Part shown: positions 17,735 through 26,756 of the stretch, one piece after another | How the letters are laid out: every line of letters starts with the position of its first letter | Position numbering within the stretch: the first letter of the stretch is position 1 | NCBI RefSeq assembly: GCF_000974485.1 | Contig: NZ_BBOM01000014.1 | Location: 1-64,000, forward strand | Direction: 5' to 3' | Length of the DNA: 64,000 nt | From: Streptomyces sp. NBRC 109706 | GTDB taxonomy: Bacteria > Actinomycetota > Actinomycetes > Streptomycetales > Streptomycetaceae | The notes under the pieces: model-generated | What the model saw: only the letters and a program-made list of their open reading frames with translations | What the model was told of the DNA's origin: nothing | The model's database searches: none | Program-made: the position numbers and the translations under genes

Positions 17735-18750
17735 CGACGCTGACGATGGCGAAGGCGCTCAACGCGGCGCTGCGGGACGCGCTGCGGGAGGACGAGGGGG
17801 TGCTGGTCTTCGGGGAGGACGTCGGCCCGCTGGGGGGCGTGTTCCGGGTGACGGACGGTCTGACGGCGGAGTTCGGCGCGGAGCGGTGCTTCGACACGCC
17901 GTTGGCGGAGGCGGGCATCGTCGGTCTCGCGGTGGGGCTGGCCATGGGCGGGTTCCGGCCGGTGGTGGAGATGCAGTTCGACGCGTTCGCGTATCCGGCG
18001 TTCGAGCAGATCGCGTCGCATGTGGCGAAGTCGCGGAACCGGACGCGGGGGCGGCTGCCCCTGCCGTTGGTGATCCGTATCCCGTTCGCCGGCGGGATCG
18101 GCGCGGTGGAGCACCACTGCGATTCGAGCGAGGCGTACTACGCGCACACGCCGGGGTTGAAGGTGGTGACGCCGGCGTCGGCGGCGGACGCCTACTGGCT
18201 GTTGCGGGACGCGATCGACGATCCGGATCCGGTGGTGTTCATGGAGCCGAAGCGGCTGTACTGGTCCGAGGAGGAGGTGGACGTCGGGGCGCGGGCGGTT
18301 CCGGCGTTGGGCCGTGCGGTGGTGCGGCGGCGCGGGCGGGACGCGACGGTGGTGAGCTACGGCCCCTCGGTGCCGGTGGCGTTGGAGGCGGCCGGGGAGG
18401 CGGCGCGGGAGGGCATCGAGCTGGAGGTGATCGACCTGCGGACGCTGGTGCCGTTGGACGACGCGACGGTGGTGGAGTCGGTGCGGCGGACGGGGCGGTG
18501 TGTGGTGGTGCAGGAGGCACAGGGGTTCGCCGGGGTGGGGGCGGAGATCGCGGCGCGGGTGCAGGAGCGGTGCTTCCACTCGCTGGCGGCGCCGGTGCTG
18601 CGGGTGGCGGGGTTCGACATCCCCTATCCGCCGCCGTTCTTCGAGCGGGCCCATCTGCCGGGCGTGGACCGGGTGTTGGACGCGGTGTTCCGGCTGCAGT
18701 TCGATGACGAGCCGGATCTGACGCACGCGGCCGAGGGAGCGGGACGGTGA
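17731..18750 (+). CDS. 2-oxoacid dehydrogenase E1 component, beta subunit
   Basis: The 339-residue product has the transketolase-like pyrimidine-binding fold: VLVFGEDVGPLGGVFRVTDG, DTPLAEAGIVGLAVGLAMGG, MQFDAFAYPAFEQI and the C-terminal TGRCVVVQEAQGF. It pairs with the alpha chain to form the E1 heterotetramer. The start overlaps the alpha-chain stop (ATGA), so the two are translationally coupled. The stop overlaps the GTG start of E2. Confidence 0.93.
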   Translation: MTTLTMAKALNAALRDALREDEGVLVFGEDVGPLGGVFRVTDGLTAEFGAERCFDTPLAEAGIVGLAVGLAMGGFRPVVEMQFDAFAYPAFEQIASHVAKSRNRTRGRLPLPLVIRIPFAGGIGAVEHHCDSSEAYYAHTPGLKVVTPASAADAYWLLRDAIDDPDPVVFMEPKRLYWSEEEVDVGARAVPALGRAVVRRRGRDATVVSYGPSVPVALEAAGEAAREGIELEVIDLRTLVPLDDATVVESVRRTGRCVVVQEAQGFAGVGAEIAARVQERCFHSLAAPVLRVAGFDIPYPPPFFERAHLPGVDRVLDAVFRLQFDDEPDLTHAAEGAGR

Positions 18751-20069
18751 GCGGGGGCGGGCCGGTGGAGCGGGTGTTCCGGCTGCCGGATCTGGGTGAG
18801 GGCCTGACGGGCGCCGAGGTGGTGGCCTGGCGGGTGACGGCGGGGGCCGAGGTGGCGGTGGACGATGTGGTGGTGGAGGTGGAGACGGCGAAGGCCGCCG
18901 TCGAGGTGCCGGTGCCGTTCGCGGGGACGGTGGTGGCGCTGCACGCGGAGGTGGGCGCCTCGGTGGCGGTGGGGGCGCCGTTGATCTCGGTGGGGGTCGC
19001 GGAGCCGGCCGGCGGCGGGAGGCCGGCGACGCCGGACGCGGCGGGTGAGCGGTACCGGGAGGAGGAACGGGCGGGGTCGGGCGCGGTTCTGGTGGGGTAC
19101 GGCACCGGGGGTGGTCGGGCGCGTCGGCGGGGGCGTTCCGGGCGGTCGGCGCCGCGCGGCGGGGTGGCGGGTGGCGGTGCCACTCCCCCGCCGGCGGCTG
19201 AGGGGTGGGCGCCGCGGGTGATCTCGCCGTTGGTGCGGCGGCTGGCGCGGGAGCACGGGGTGGATGTGGCGTCGTTGACGCCGAGTGCGCCGCGCGGGGT
19301 GGTGCGGCGGCGCGATGTGGAGGCGGCGCTGGCGCGGCGGGCCGAGCCGCCGGCGGCCGGGGCCGGGGCCGGGGCAGTGGAGGAGCGGGTTCCGTTGCGG
19401 GGGCTGCGGCGGACGGTCGCCGAGCGGGTGGCGCGCAGCCGTCGGGAGATCCCGGACGCGACGGCGTGGGTGGATGTGGACGCCTCGGGTCTGCTGGCGG
19501 CGCGGGACGCGGTGCGCGTGGCGTATCCGGAGGCGCGCGTCGGGCTGTTGGCGCTGGTGGCGCGGATCTGTGTGGCCGGGTTGGCGCGCTTCCCCGAGCT
19601 GAACGCGACGGTGGACGTCGAGCGGGACGAGATCGTGCGGTTCGGCTCGGTGGGCCTGGGGTTCGCGGCGCAGACCGAACGGGGCCTGGTGGTGCCGGTG
19701 GTGCGGGAGGCGCAGCGGCTGAGCACCGTGGAGTTGGCGGCGGAGCTGGGCCGGTTGACCGATCGGGCGCGGGCCGGTGCGCTGTCCCCCGCGGAATTGG
19801 CGGGCGGCACGTTCACCGTCAACAACTACGGGGTGTTCGGGGTGGACGGGTCCACGCCGATCATCAACCATCCGGAGGCGGGGCTGCTCGGGGTGGGGCG
19901 GGTGGTGGACCGGCCGTGGGTGGTGGCCGGGGCGCTTGAGGTGCGGCCGGTGGCCCAGGTGTCGTTCACGTTCGACCATCGGGTGACGGACGGCGGGGTG
20001 GCCGGTGGCTTTCTGCGGTTCGTGGCCGACCGGATGGAGCGGCCCGAGCTGCTGCTGGCCGAGCTGTGA
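18747..20069 (+). CDS. 2-oxoacid dehydrogenase E2 dihydrolipoyl acyltransferase
   Basis: The 440-residue product has one lipoyl domain with the modified lysine in VVVEVETAKAAVEVPVP (about residue 46). A Gly/Arg/Ala-rich linker follows, then a peripheral-subunit-binding domain (RVISPLVRRLAREHGVDVAS, RGVVRRRDV), then the acyltransferase core with the active-site motif FDHRVTDGG and the GTFTVNNYGVFGVDGSTPII block. It passes the acyl group from E1 to CoA. The E3 lipoamide dehydrogenase is not in the window and is presumably shared from elsewhere. GTG start overlaps the previous stop (GTGA). Confidence 0.93.
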   Translation: MSGGGPVERVFRLPDLGEGLTGAEVVAWRVTAGAEVAVDDVVVEVETAKAAVEVPVPFAGTVVALHAEVGASVAVGAPLISVGVAEPAGGGRPATPDAAGERYREEERAGSGAVLVGYGTGGGRARRRGRSGRSAPRGGVAGGGATPPPAAEGWAPRVISPLVRRLAREHGVDVASLTPSAPRGVVRRRDVEAALARRAEPPAAGAGAGAVEERVPLRGLRRTVAERVARSRREIPDATAWVDVDASGLLAARDAVRVAYPEARVGLLALVARICVAGLARFPELNATVDVERDEIVRFGSVGLGFAAQTERGLVVPVVREAQRLSTVELAAELGRLTDRARAGALSPAELAGGTFTVNNYGVFGVDGSTPIINHPEAGLLGVGRVVDRPWVVAGALEVRPVAQVSFTFDHRVTDGGVAGGFLRFVADRMERPELLLAEL

Positions 20070-20137
20070 GGCCCGGCGGGAACACCCCGACACGACCGGG
20101 GCCGGGGACCAGGGACGAGACCAGGGAGGTCGTATCC

Positions 20138-21874
20138 ATGACCGAGTACGCAGCCGAGGCGGACGCGGGTGCCGTTGATTTCTTCGCCCGCCATCGTGAG
20201 CTGTTGGAGCGGGCGGTGGACGCCACGCGCAGTCGGGAGTTCTGGTCGCCGTTTCCGGAGAGCCCGAGCGAGCGGGTGTACGGGGCGGGATCGGCGGCGG
20301 CGGGCGAGGCGGCGTTCCGGGCGCTGTTGAACGAGCCGTTCGCGCTGCCGGGTTGGGGCCGGGACGAGATCGGCGAGGCGACGGAGGTGTCGCCGTACGG
20401 GTTCCCGTTGGGGGTGCGGTATCCGGCCGTCGCGCCGGGGGCGGCCGTCGCGTTGGCGCGGGAGGCAGGCGCGGGGTGGCGGGCGGCGAGCCCGGAGGTG
20501 CGGGCGGGCGTCGCGGTGGAGATCCTGACGCGGTTGAACGCGGCCAGTTTCGAGCTGGCGCACGCGGTGCGGCACACCACGGGGCAGCCGTTCGTGATGG
20601 CGTTCCAGGCGGGTGGGCCGCATGCGCAGGAGCGGGGCCTTGAGGCGGTGGCGTACGCGTGGGCGGAGCAGGCGCGGCATCCGGGGTCGGCGGCGTGGGC
20701 GAAGCCCCGGCGCGGCGGTGGGCCGTTGGCGTTGGCGAAGACGTTCACCCCGGTGGGGCGGGGCGTCGCGGTGCTGATCGGCTGCAACACGTTCCCGACG
20801 TGGAACGGCTATCCGGGGTTGTTCGCGAGTCTGGTGACGGGCAACCCGGTGGTGGTGAAGCCGCATCCGCGTGCCGTGTTGCCGTTGGCGATCACGGTGC
20901 GGGTGGCGCGGGAGGTACTGGCGGAGGCGGGTTTCGCGCCGGATGTGGTGGTGCTGGCGGCGGAGCCCGAAGGGGCGGGCACGGCACGGGAGTTGGCGAC
21001 GCATCCGGAGGTGCGGATCGTGGACTTCACGGGTTCGTCGAAGTTCGGCGACTGGCTGGAGGCCAACGCGCGGCAGGCGCAGGTGTACACGGAGAAGGCG
21101 GGCCTGAACACCGTGGTGCTGGACTCGACGGACGACTACGCGGGGCTGCTGCGGAATCTGGCGTTCTCGTTGTCGCTGTACAGCGGCCAGATGTGTACGA
21201 CGCCGCAGAACCTGCTGGTGGGGCGTGGGGGGATCGTGACGGACCAGGGGGTGCGGTCGGCGGCGGAGTTCGCGGCCGATCTGGGGGTGGCGCTGGAGAA
21301 GTTGCTGGCGGACGAGGCGCGGGCGACGGGCACCCTGGGCGCGATCGTGGGCGACGGGGTGCGGGCGCGGTTGGCGGAGGCGGCGCGGCTGCCGGGGGTG
21401 TGCCATCCGTCGCGGACGCTGCCGCATCCGGACTTCCCCGAGGCGGTGGCCCGTACCCCGTTGATCGCGTTGTTGGACGCGGCGGCGGATCGGGAGGTGT
21501 ACACCCGGGAGTGGTTCGGCCCGGTGTCGTTCGTGGTGGTCACGGAGTCGACGGCGGAGAGCGTGCGGCTGCTGCGGGAGACGGTGGGCGCGTTCGGCGC
21601 GTTGACGGCGTTGGTGCACTCGACGGACGAGGCGGTGCTCGACGCGGCGCGGGAGGCGGCGTTGGCGGCGGGGGTGCATCTGTCGGAGAACCTGACGGAC
21701 GGGGTGTTCGTCAACCAGTCGTCGGCGTTCAGCGATTTCCACGGGTCGGCGGCGAATCCGGCGGCGTCGGCAACGTTGACGGATCCGGCGTTCGTGGCGG
21801 GGCGGTTCGCGGTGCTGCAGTCCCGGCGGCCGGCGGTGTCGGCGTCGGATTCGGCGCCCGGGGACGCGTCATGA
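20138..21874 (+). CDS. paaN: Phenylacetate degradation protein PaaN (aldehyde dehydrogenase family)
   Basis: The 578-residue aldehyde-dehydrogenase-fold protein has a catalytic cysteine in YSGQMCTTPQNLLVG, a general-base Glu region VYTEKAGLNTVVLD, and a cofactor region FTPVGRGVAVLIGCNTFPTW. The standalone actinobacterial PaaN type lacks the fused hydratase found in PaaZ. In the pathway it would oxidise the semialdehyde formed after ring opening; the exact step in actinomycetes is less settled. ATG 20138 has ggaggt upstream. It lies 68 bases after E2 and 82 before paaA, all on one strand. Confidence 0.88.
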   Translation: MTEYAAEADAGAVDFFARHRELLERAVDATRSREFWSPFPESPSERVYGAGSAAAGEAAFRALLNEPFALPGWGRDEIGEATEVSPYGFPLGVRYPAVAPGAAVALAREAGAGWRAASPEVRAGVAVEILTRLNAASFELAHAVRHTTGQPFVMAFQAGGPHAQERGLEAVAYAWAEQARHPGSAAWAKPRRGGGPLALAKTFTPVGRGVAVLIGCNTFPTWNGYPGLFASLVTGNPVVVKPHPRAVLPLAITVRVAREVLAEAGFAPDVVVLAAEPEGAGTARELATHPEVRIVDFTGSSKFGDWLEANARQAQVYTEKAGLNTVVLDSTDDYAGLLRNLAFSLSLYSGQMCTTPQNLLVGRGGIVTDQGVRSAAEFAADLGVALEKLLADEARATGTLGAIVGDGVRARLAEAARLPGVCHPSRTLPHPDFPEAVARTPLIALLDAAADREVYTREWFGPVSFVVVTESTAESVRLLRETVGAFGALTALVHSTDEAVLDAAREAALAAGVHLSENLTDGVFVNQSSAFSDFHGSAANPAASATLTDPAFVAGRFAVLQSRRPAVSASDSAPGDAS

Positions 21875-21956
21875 GGGGCGGGGGTCCCGGCGCCTTGTGG
21901 GTGGGCCGCCGGTGGCCAACACTGGTGGGGAGCGATCCGTCGGTGGGGAGGTCGTG

Positions 21957-22901
21957 ATGGCCGAGGCGGAGCCGGAGCCCGAGCTGCTGGAGCACTTCGA
22001 CGCGACCATCGCGGCGGACCGGCGGGTGGAGCCGAGGGACTGGATGCCGGAGGGGTATCGCGCGACCCTGGTACGGCAGATCGCCCAGCACGCGCATTCG
22101 GAGATCATCGGCATGCAGCCGGAGGGCGACTGGATCACCCGGGCGCCCTCGCTGCGGCGGAAGGCGATCCTCTTCGCCAAGGTGCAGGACGAGGCCGGGC
22201 ACGGCCTGTATCTGTACAGCGCGGCGGAGACGCTGGGCGCCGACCGTCAGGAGTTGACGGCGATGCTGATCGAGGGCCGGCAGAAGTACTCGTCGATCTT
22301 CAACTACCCGTCGTTGACGTTCGCCGACGTCGGGGTGATCGGCTGGCTGGTGGACGGGGCGGCGATCTGCAACCAGGTGCCGCTGTGCCGGAGTTCGTAC
22401 GGCCCGTACGCGCGGGCGATGGTGCGGATCTGCAAGGAGGAGTCGTTCCATCAACGGCAGGGCTACGAGCTGCTGTTGACGATGATGGGCGGCACCGAGG
22501 GGCAGCGGGAGATGGTGCGGGACGCGGTGGACCGGTGGTGGTGGCCGTCGTTGATGATGTTCGGCCCGCCGGACGAGGCGTCGCCGAACTCCGCGCGGTC
22601 GATGGCGTGGCGGATCAAGCGGCACTCCAACGACGAGCTGCGGCAGCGCTTCGTCGACATGACGGTGCCCCAGGCCGAGCGGCTGGGCGTGTCGTTGCCC
22701 GATCCGGCGCTGCGCTGGAACGAGGAGCGGGGGCACTACGACTTCGGCACCCCGGACTTCGCCGAGTTGACGCGGGTGATCAGGGGCGACGGGCCGTGCA
22801 ACGCGGAGCGGGTGGCGCGGCGGGCCGAGGCGCACCGGGAGGGCGCCTGGGTGCGGGAGGCCGCCCTGGCGCACGCCGCGAAGCGGGAGGCGGCGGCATG
22901 A
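21957..22901 (+). CDS. paaA: 1,2-phenylacetyl-CoA epoxidase, catalytic subunit A
   Basis: This is the diiron monooxygenase subunit that epoxidises the aromatic ring of phenylacetyl-CoA. Carboxylate and histidine iron ligands are visible in KVQDEAGHGLYLYSAAETLG and MVRICKEESFHQRQGYEL, with further conserved blocks DWMPEGYRATLVRQIAQHAH and WWWPSLMMFGPPD. ATG 21957 follows ggggagg by 5 bases; a longer in-frame start at 21897 lacks support. Length 314 is typical. Stop overlaps the paaB start (ATGA). Confidence 0.95.
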   Translation: MAEAEPEPELLEHFDATIAADRRVEPRDWMPEGYRATLVRQIAQHAHSEIIGMQPEGDWITRAPSLRRKAILFAKVQDEAGHGLYLYSAAETLGADRQELTAMLIEGRQKYSSIFNYPSLTFADVGVIGWLVDGAAICNQVPLCRSSYGPYARAMVRICKEESFHQRQGYELLLTMMGGTEGQREMVRDAVDRWWWPSLMMFGPPDEASPNSARSMAWRIKRHSNDELRQRFVDMTVPQAERLGVSLPDPALRWNEERGHYDFGTPDFAELTRVIRGDGPCNAERVARRAEAHREGAWVREAALAHAAKREAAA

Positions 22902-23191
22902 GCGGGGTCAGCGAGGAGTGGCCGCTGTACGAGGTGTTCGTGCGCGGGAAGCGGGGGCTCAACCATGTCCATGTCGGCTCGCTGCGTGCCGCCGACGCGC
23001 GGATGGCGCTGACGCACGCCCGTGACCTCTACACCCGGCGGAACGAGGGGGTGAGCATCTGGGTGGTGCCGAGCGCGGACATCACGGCGTCGACCCCGGA
23101 CGAGCGGGATCCGTTCTTCGCGCCCAGCGGCGACAAGGTGTACCGGCATCCCACGTTCTACGAGATTCCCGATGACATCCCCCATATCTAG
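22898..23191 (+). CDS. paaB: 1,2-phenylacetyl-CoA epoxidase subunit B
   Basis: The small 97-residue subunit has the typical opening WPLYEVFVRGKRGLNHVHVG and SIWVVPSADITAS, and an end DKVYRHPTFYEIPDDIPH. PaaB helps hold the PaaAC core together and link it to the reductase. It is coupled to paaA by ATGA. Confidence 0.95.
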   Translation: MSGVSEEWPLYEVFVRGKRGLNHVHVGSLRAADARMALTHARDLYTRRNEGVSIWVVPSADITASTPDERDPFFAPSGDKVYRHPTFYEIPDDIPHI

Positions 23192-23240
23192 CCCCCCATC
23201 CAGCCGCTGCACGCTTGTTCGGGATGCGACGGAGGACACC

Positions 23241-24104
23241 ATGCGGGACGACCAGGTGTATGCCGCGTTGAGCGCCGACGACCCGGCGGGGGACGCCCGT
23301 TGGGCGTTCGGCACCGGCTTCGCCGATCCGCTGCACGGGGTGGACGGGACGCTGCCGCCGGGCGTGGACGGGCCGGCGCTGGCCGCCTGCTGTCTGGCGT
23401 TGGGCGATGACGCGCTGCTCGGGGCGCAGCGGCTGGCGGAGTGGTGTGCCCGGGCGCCGGAGTTGGAGATCGAGCTGGCCCTGGCCAATATCGGGCTCGA
23501 TCTGCTGGGCCAGACGCGGCTGCTGTACGCGCGGGCCGGGCAGGTGGACGGCAGCGGACGCGACGAGGACGCCTACGCCTACCGGCGGCCGGCGCGGGAG
23601 TTCCGCGCCCTGCGGCTGGCGCAACTGCCGCGGGGCGACTTCGCGTTCACCGTGCTGCGGCTGCTGGTGCTGTCGACGGCGCGGCTGGCGCTCTTCCGGG
23701 CGCTCGCGGCGGCCCCCGATCCGGTGCTGCGGGCGGTCGCCGAGCGGGGCGTCAAGGAGCTGACCTACCACCGTCGGTTCGCCGCCGAGTGGGTGGTCCG
23801 GCTGGGGGACGGCACGGCGGAGTCCCACCGCCGGCTGGTCACGGCGTGCGAGGAGATCGCGCCCTGGCTGGCGGAGGTGTTGGACGACGGGGTCGGCGTG
23901 GCGTTCGGGGCGTCGGCCGGCGCGGTGCGGGAGGAGAGCGCCCGGGTGCTGACGCGGGTGGCGGAGGAGGCCGGCGTGGCCTGGCGGATGCCGGGTCCCG
24001 CCGTCGCCGGCGGGGGCCGGGCGGGCGCGCACACGGAGCATCTGGGGCCGCTGCTGGCGGAGTTGCGGTCGGTCGCCGAGGCCCATCCGGACGCGACATG
24101 GTGA
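23241..24104 (+). CDS. paaC: 1,2-phenylacetyl-CoA epoxidase subunit C
   Basis: This is the non-catalytic ferritin-like partner of PaaA, 287 residues. Conserved helices are ELEIELALANIGLDLLGQTR, RGDFAFTVLRLLVLSTARLA and GVKELTYHRRFAAEWVVRLG. ATG 23241 is preceded by ggagg at ideal spacing. An upstream in-frame ATG at 23172 would overlap paaB and lacks a ribosome binding site. The 3' end overlaps the paaD start. Confidence 0.93.
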   Translation: MRDDQVYAALSADDPAGDARWAFGTGFADPLHGVDGTLPPGVDGPALAACCLALGDDALLGAQRLAEWCARAPELEIELALANIGLDLLGQTRLLYARAGQVDGSGRDEDAYAYRRPAREFRALRLAQLPRGDFAFTVLRLLVLSTARLALFRALAAAPDPVLRAVAERGVKELTYHRRFAAEWVVRLGDGTAESHRRLVTACEEIAPWLAEVLDDGVGVAFGASAGAVREESARVLTRVAEEAGVAWRMPGPAVAGGGRAGAHTEHLGPLLAELRSVAEAHPDATW

Positions 24105-24601
24105 GCGCGGCGGACGCCAGGCGGGTGGCGGGTGCGGTGCGGGACCCGGAGCTGCCGATGCTGACCCTGGCGGATCTGGGCGTGCTGCGTTCGGTGGAGT
24201 GCGACGGGGACGGGCGGGTCACCGTGGGGCTCACGCCGACCTATCCGGGATGTCCGGCGATCGCGGAGATGCGGGCCACGGTGGCCGGCGCGCTGCGCGC
24301 CGCCGGCTTCGCGCGGGTCGAGGTGCGGACGGTGCTCTCCCCGCCGTGGTCGTCGGACTGGATCACGCCGGCCGGCCGGCGCGCGCTGGCCGCGCACCGG
24401 ATCGCGCCGCCGGGGGCGGCGCCGCGCGCCCGGCCGGGTCCGGTGGACCTGGAGCTGTCGTGGACACGGCGCGGGGTGCCGTGTCCCCGGTGCGCCTCGG
24501 CGTCGACGGAGGAGCTGTCGGGGTTCGGCGCCGGCGCCTGTCTGGAGCTGTGGCGCTGCCGCGCCTGTCGGGAACCGTTCGAGCACATCAGGGAGATCTG
24601 A
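24098..24601 (+). CDS. paaD: PaaD, iron-sulfur maturation factor of the epoxidase
   Basis: The N-terminal MIP18/DUF59 domain has VRDPELPMLTLADLGVLRSV and a TPTYPGCPAIAEM cysteine block. A C-terminal zinc-ribbon-like part shows CPRCAS and CRACREPFEHI. PaaD is needed to assemble the ring-epoxidising system, probably its Fe-S centre. ATG 24098 or GTG 24101 can start it; both overlap the end of paaC. Confidence 0.92.
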   Translation: MVSAADARRVAGAVRDPELPMLTLADLGVLRSVECDGDGRVTVGLTPTYPGCPAIAEMRATVAGALRAAGFARVEVRTVLSPPWSSDWITPAGRRALAAHRIAPPGAAPRARPGPVDLELSWTRRGVPCPRCASASTEELSGFGAGACLELWRCRACREPFEHIREI

Positions 24602-25710
24602 TGGTCGCACCGCCCCTTCCCGCCCGGCCCGCGCGGCGTCGTGGGCGGCGGGCCGTCTTCCGTCCGCTGCCGATCGCGCGGATCGAGCCGCTGTGCGCGG
24701 ACGCCGCCGCGGTGACGTTCGCCGTGCCGCCGGAGCTGGCCGAGGAGTTCGCGTTCGCCCCCGGTCAGACGTTGACGCTGCGCCGTCGGGAGGCGGGCGG
24801 CGAGGAACGCCGTTCGTACTCGTTGTGCGTGCCGCCGGGCGCCGCGCCTCGGATCGGGGTGCGGCTGGTGCCCGGGGGGTTGTTCTCCACCTGGCTGGTG
24901 CGCCGGGCGCGGGTCGGGGACGTCGTGGAGGTGATGGGCCCGACGGGCGGCTTCACCCCGGATCCGGGGCGGCCGGCGCACCATGTGATGGTCGCCGCCG
25001 GCTCGGGCATCACCCCCATGATGTCGATCGCCCCCTCGGTGCTGGCGGCCGATCCCCGGTCCCGGGTGACGCTGCTCTACGGCAACCGGGCCAGCGACAG
25101 CGTGATGTTCGCCGAGGAGCTGGCGGACCTCAAGGACCGCTTCCCGGCGCGGGTCACGCTGGTGCATGTGCTGTCCAGGGAGCCGAGGGAGGTGGATGTG
25201 CTCTCCGGGCGGCTGGACGCGGCGCGCCTGGCGCGGCTGCTGCGGGCGCTGCTGGATCCGCGCACGCCGCACGAGTGGTGGCTGTGCGGGCCGTGGGGCA
25301 TGGTGCGGGAGGCGCGGCGGGTGGTCGGGGAGTTCGGCGCCGAACCCGCCCGGGTGCACCAGGAGTTGTTCCACGCGGAGGGCGAGGAGCCGGCCCCGGC
25401 CCGGCGCCCGGCGGAGCGGGTCGCCGACGGTCCGACGAGCCGGGTGACCGTGCTGCTGGACGGGCGCGCCACCACCTTCGAGCAGCCGGGTGACGGGCGG
25501 GTCCTGGAGCACGCTCAGCGGGTCAGGCCCGATCTTCCGTTCGCGTGTCGCGGCGGGGTGTGCGGCACCTGTCGGGCGCGGGTCACGGAGGGGTCGGCGC
25601 GGATGCGCAGGAACTTCGCGCTGGAGCCGGCGGAGGTCGAGGCCGGCTATGTGCTGACCTGTCAGGCGCTGCCCGAGTCCGACCGGCTCACCGTCGACTT
25701 CGACAGCTGA
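24601..25710 (+). CDS. paaE: 1,2-phenylacetyl-CoA epoxidase reductase subunit E
   Basis: This 369-residue reductase feeds electrons to PaaA. The FAD domain has ERRSYSLCVPPG and a GGLFSTWL block. The NAD(P) domain has AAGSGITPMMSIAPSVLAAD and WLCGPWGMV. The C-terminal 2Fe-2S ferredoxin domain has CRGGVCGTCRARV and a final VLTCQALP, giving the four cysteines. The ATG overlaps the paaD stop by one base. It is the last gene of the operon; no paaG/H/J/K homologues follow, so the rest of the pathway lies elsewhere. Confidence 0.95.
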   Translation: MVAPPLPARPARRRGRRAVFRPLPIARIEPLCADAAAVTFAVPPELAEEFAFAPGQTLTLRRREAGGEERRSYSLCVPPGAAPRIGVRLVPGGLFSTWLVRRARVGDVVEVMGPTGGFTPDPGRPAHHVMVAAGSGITPMMSIAPSVLAADPRSRVTLLYGNRASDSVMFAEELADLKDRFPARVTLVHVLSREPREVDVLSGRLDAARLARLLRALLDPRTPHEWWLCGPWGMVREARRVVGEFGAEPARVHQELFHAEGEEPAPARRPAERVADGPTSRVTVLLDGRATTFEQPGDGRVLEHAQRVRPDLPFACRGGVCGTCRARVTEGSARMRRNFALEPAEVEAGYVLTCQALPESDRLTVDFDS

Positions 25711-25800
25711 CCGCGTCGGGCCGCGCGGGCACGGCCGTCGCCGTCGCCGTGGAATCATGGAGCTGACCTGGCGGTTCCAGCGAAGGAGACGGCGTTCCGC

Positions 25801-26067
25801 ATGTTCGACGCACTGAAGAACCTGAAGAAGAAGGCCGAGGGCCTTGCCGAGTCGCACAGCGACAAGATCGCGCAGGGCGTGGAGAAGGTCGGCGACTTCG
25901 TCGACACCAGGACGGCCGGCAAGCACAGCGACAAGATCGAGGGCGCCGTCGGCAAGGCCCAGGACTATGTCGAGAAGCTGGGCGACAAGGACGGCGGGAA
26001 CAGCAAGAACGACGGGAACGGTGGGGACGGCAGGGACAAGGGCGGCCCCGGCGTCGCCGGGGACTGA
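25801..26067 (+). CDS. Antitoxin-like protein, MT0933/Rv0909 family
   Basis: The 88-residue product is highly charged and helical: MFDALKNLKKKAEGLAESHS, GVEKVGDFVDTRTAGKHSDK, AQDYVEKLGDKDGG, then a Gly/Asp/Asn tail. This matches the small actinobacterial family named for the putative antitoxin of M. tuberculosis. No toxin gene is adjacent, so a toxin-antitoxin role here is doubtful. A gaagga-type ribosome binding site precedes ATG 25801. Confidence 0.8.
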   Translation: MFDALKNLKKKAEGLAESHSDKIAQGVEKVGDFVDTRTAGKHSDKIEGAVGKAQDYVEKLGDKDGGNSKNDGNGGDGRDKGGPGVAGD

Positions 26068-26070
26068 CCT

Positions 26071-26089
26071 CGCCGGCGGCCGGCCGGCG
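26071..26089. terminator. Hairpin between convergent genes
   Basis: CGCCGGC (26071-26077) pairs with GCCGGCG (26083-26089) with a 5-base loop, 3 bases after one stop and 3 before the convergent one. It could serve both directions. Confidence 0.5.
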
Positions 26090-26092
26090 GGG

Positions 26093-26671
26093 TCAGCCGC
26101 CGGCCTCGGGGGCGGGGTGGTCGCGCCATTCGGTGGCGAGAACGGACCAGACCTGCTTGTCGTAGCGGACGCCCTCGTAGGGCCAGCTCTCGCGCAGGGT
26201 GCCCTCCAGGGTCATGCCGAGACGTCTGGCGACGGCGATGCTGCGTTCGTTGTCGGCGCGGCACTGCCACTCGGCGCGGTGCAGGCCACGGGTATGGAAC
26301 GCCCAGTCGACGAGCGCCCCGCAGGCCTGGGTGACCAGACCGTGGCCGGCGCCGGCCGGCTCCGTCCAGCAGCCGAGCTCGCAGTTGCCGTGGACCGCGT
26401 CGAAGGCGGCGAACAACACGCCGCCGACGAGGGTGTCGTCGACCCAGATGCCGTAGAGCCGGGCCCGATCGACGGCGCGGCCCTCGGCGTAGCGGCGGAG
26501 GGTGGCGCGGGCCCCCTCGACGTCATAGGTGACAAAGGTGCGCCCGACCCAGGGCCGGATGCTGTCCCCGGCCCGGTCGAGATGGGCGGCGAACTCCTCG
26601 GCGTGGCTGGTCTCCAGCGCACGCAGCACCGCGTTGTCCCGCAACCGGAACGAGAACAAGGGGACCCCCAT
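26093..26671 (-). CDS. GNAT acetyltransferase, RimJ/RimL type, 192 aa
   Basis: The product shows the RimL-like layout: FRLRDNAVLRALETSHAEEF, GIWVDDTLVGGVLF, ELGCWTEPAGAGHGLVTQAC with the acetyl-CoA loop, and CRADNERSIAVARRLGMTLE near the C terminus. It acetylates an N-terminal or side-chain amine; substrate unknown. It starts with ATG 26671, with only a modest ribosome binding site. Confidence 0.88.
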   Translation of the reverse strand: MGVPLFSFRLRDNAVLRALETSHAEEFAAHLDRAGDSIRPWVGRTFVTYDVEGARATLRRYAEGRAVDRARLYGIWVDDTLVGGVLFAAFDAVHGNCELGCWTEPAGAGHGLVTQACGALVDWAFHTRGLHRAEWQCRADNERSIAVARRLGMTLEGTLRESWPYEGVRYDKQVWSVLATEWRDHPAPEAGG

Positions 26672-26756
26672 TCACCCGACCTGCTCGACGATCATGTGCC
26701 GTCGCAGCATGCCATGGGCGGGCCGTGGGCACGACCGTGGGGTGGTGGGTTGCGGA

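Noticed and set aside
14628..20093. Very long minus-strand frames of several hundred codons
   Set aside because: Opposite strand of the propeller and oxoacid-dehydrogenase genes; Arg/Pro/His-rich shadow translation.
25801..26067. Possible toxin-antitoxin pair
   Set aside because: Only the antitoxin-like gene is present; the neighbouring gene is an ordinary GNAT on the other strand and need not be a toxin.
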